Assembly: GCA_007116425.1 (NCBI GenBank)
Contig: SKIL01000317.1
Span: 1 to 8,478 of the forward strand
Direction of reading: 5' to 3'
From: Bacteriovoracaceae bacterium
Lineage (GTDB): Bacteria; Bdellovibrionota; Bacteriovoracia; Bacteriovoracales; Bacteriovoracaceae
DNA: 8,478 nucleotides
Shown here piece by piece: positions 7,092 to 8,478 of this stretch (the first letter of the stretch is position 1; every line of letters begins with the position of its first letter). Under the pieces are notes generated by a model. It searched no databases and was not told the origin of the DNA. It saw only the letters and a list, made by a program, of their open reading frames with translations. A program made the translations under genes and the position numbers.

Positions 7092-7814
7092 ATGAGCACG
7101 AAGGCGAAAATATTAATTGTCGAAGATGAAAAGGACATTAGTGACTTAATTGCAAGTCAGCTTATGGCACAAGGTTTTGAAACATTAGTCTTATCCAACG
7201 GCAATGAAGCTCTAGAATTAATTCAAGAGAATCAAAGCGGACCAGACTTTGACTTATTCATACTCGACAGAATGCTCCCTGGAGCAACCGGCCTTGAAAT
7301 ATGTAAGTTTCTTAGAGTCTTTCGACCAACGAAGGGGCGCCCGATACTCATGCTAACCGCACTCACAAAACCCGAGCAAATAATTGAGGGACTCGATGCG
7401 GGTGCAGACGACTATATAACCAAACCTTTTGACATGAATATTCTGATGGCAAGAGTCAGGTCACTTCTAAGAAGAATGGATACTTTAAGCTTTCAAAAAC
7501 AAAATCCGAACTTACATATTTTAAAAATAAAAGATCTGAAAATAGACACCAATCAATGCAAAGTATGGAACCAAGATCAAGAGATTGACCTTACACTCTC
7601 AGAGTACAAGTTACTTGTGGCCTTTATGCAACAACCAGGAAAAGTACTCACTCGCAACCAGCTTGTTGAATTCATACAAGACGGGCCAGTTCACGTCACT
7701 GACAGGACAGTTGATACACATATATTTGGTTTAAGAAAAAAACTTAAAGAGAATGCGGGCATGATAGAAACAATTCGAGGAATTGGATATAGAGTAATTA
7801 ACGAAGAAATCTAG
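7092..7814 (+). CDS. phoB: PhoB-like response regulator (OmpR/PhoB family)
   Basis: This 240-residue transcription factor would activate phosphate-starvation genes when phosphorylated by the next gene's kinase. The receiver domain (about 5-128) has the acidic pair Glu11-Asp12, phosphoacceptor Asp59 in ILDRMLPG, Thr89 and Lys111 in TKPF. The winged-helix DNA-binding domain (about 143-238) has the LTLSEYKLL entry helix, the recognition region VTDRTVDTHIFGLRKKL (202-218) and the IRGIGYRV wing, closely following the PhoB pattern. The start ATG has GGGAGAG (7077-7083) 8 nt upstream and lies 33 bp after phoU; this short gap has no terminator. The specific PhoB name rests on motif pattern plus context with pst, phoU and a kinase. 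Family membership is certain. Confidence 0.9.
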   Translation: MSTKAKILIVEDEKDISDLIASQLMAQGFETLVLSNGNEALELIQENQSGPDFDLFILDRMLPGATGLEICKFLRVFRPTKGRPILMLTALTKPEQIIEGLDAGADDYITKPFDMNILMARVRSLLRRMDTLSFQKQNPNLHILKIKDLKIDTNQCKVWNQDQEIDLTLSEYKLLVAFMQQPGKVLTRNQLVEFIQDGPVHVTDRTVDTHIFGLRKKLKENAGMIETIRGIGYRVINEEI

Positions 7815-7828
7815 GATATAGCAAATAA

Positions 7829-8478
7829 ATGAACCCCTCTTCATTTGACCACACAATTCCTTGGTCAATTTTTAAGAAACTTGTGTTATTTCAAATCATT
7901 GTGATTTTATCTGTCGTTGTTTCATCTATTCTTATCTCAAGATATTACTTAACAAAACATATAACGGCCCAAATGAAAGAGCAGCTCGTTGAAATTTCGG
8001 AGCTCGCAAAACAAACAATTTACCATTATGACATTTCACCAAACGACTGGTGTTATGACTACTCCCCACCACCTACGATACATCTCACATTATCAAACAC
8101 AGAAGGCATCATTGTCTGCGAACGAGGGAATATAGAAAGCTCGAATGCAAATCTTTATGAGTCTACAAAAGTCATTCATACAAATGAAGGTTTACCAGAT
8201 GAAACCTATATTCTCAGACTTGGTGTTTCGCTGACTCGTCTAGATAAGGCCATTGAGTCTATGGACAAAATGCTTATTCGTATTTTCCTTCCACTCATTT
8301 TTATATTACTCATCATAACTCTTGCTCTAAGTTTCAGTGTTGTAAGGCCACTTAAGTCACTCTTAGAAAAAGTAGATAAAATTCGCTTGCTCGCGAGAAA
8401 AAAGTCTGAACAAGGGAATTATAACGATATCTCTTCAGACCGCTGGATTGAAGTTGAACACACATTAGATCAGGTTAA
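7829..8478 (+). CDS. phoR: PhoR-like sensor histidine kinase, N-terminal part (runs off window)
   Basis: The frame opens with ATG at 7829, 14 bp after the phoB stop, and stays open to the window end, giving 216 codons without a stop. An in-frame TAA lies directly before the ATG. AGGA (7813-7816) is 12 nt away, so translation may be weak or coupled to phoB. The visible part is a membrane sensor: TM1 at about 17-41, a periplasmic region of about 105 residues (42-147), TM2 at about 148-171, then VVRPLKSLLEKVDKI, which looks like the start of a HAMP linker. The His box and ATPase domain would lie to the right and are not seen. Cys75 and Cys97 in the periplasmic part could form a disulfide. The name rests on the operon context; only 'membrane sensor kinase' is close to what the sequence shows. 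Confidence 0.8.
   Translation, partial: MNPSSFDHTIPWSIFKKLVLFQIIVILSVVVSSILISRYYLTKHITAQMKEQLVEISELAKQTIYHYDISPNDWCYDYSPPPTIHLTLSNTEGIIVCERGNIESSNANLYESTKVIHTNEGLPDETYILRLGVSLTRLDKAIESMDKMLIRIFLPLIFILLIITLALSFSVVRPLKSLLEKVDKIRLLARKKSEQGNYNDISSDRWIEVEHTLDQV

Overview
The window is about 40% G+C and carries Gram-negative style genes: an Sec-exported periplasmic PstS, a periplasmic gamma-glutamyltransferase and a type IV pilin-like protein. It suggests a low-G+C proteobacterium in the broad sense. A Bdellovibrionota / former deltaproteobacterial origin is my tentative guess from gene style only; no marker gene in the window fixes the taxon.

Layout. Positions 2-214 (+) hold a fragment of an Rpn/YhgA-like (Transposase_31) PD-(D/E)XK nuclease with higher G+C than the rest. 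It stops exactly where the family's catalytic LLEFQS motif ends. It meets tail to tail a minus-strand type IV pilin-like gene (150-683) whose last 19 codons are antisense to the nuclease fragment, so both genes appear broken at one junction near 208-212. The pilin gene overlaps by 11 bp the end of a minus-strand gamma-glutamyltransferase gene (673-2442). A 165-bp divergent intergenic region (2443-2607) carries 11-bp-spaced TAAC-type repeats that could be a Pho box. From 2608 to the right edge, seven plus-strand genes lie nearly end to end: pstS, pstC, pstA, pstB, phoU, phoB-like regulator, and a PhoR-like sensor kinase cut off by the window end.

How they work together. PstS captures phosphate in the periplasm, PstC and PstA form the membrane channel, and PstB hydrolyses ATP. 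PhoU links transporter state to the PhoR-like kinase, which would phosphorylate the PhoB-like regulator. PhoB would bind Pho boxes such as the candidate upstream of pstS. Having the transporter and the two-component system in one apparent operon makes a compact autoregulatory circuit. The gamma-glutamyltransferase and pilin have no obvious link to phosphate uptake.

I see no wholly new system here. The points worth a second look are the double-truncation junction, a strong excess of the palindrome GGCC (about 52 copies by hand count, mostly as NNG|GCC codon pairs), the candidate Pho box, and the pocket substitutions in the gamma-glutamyltransferase.
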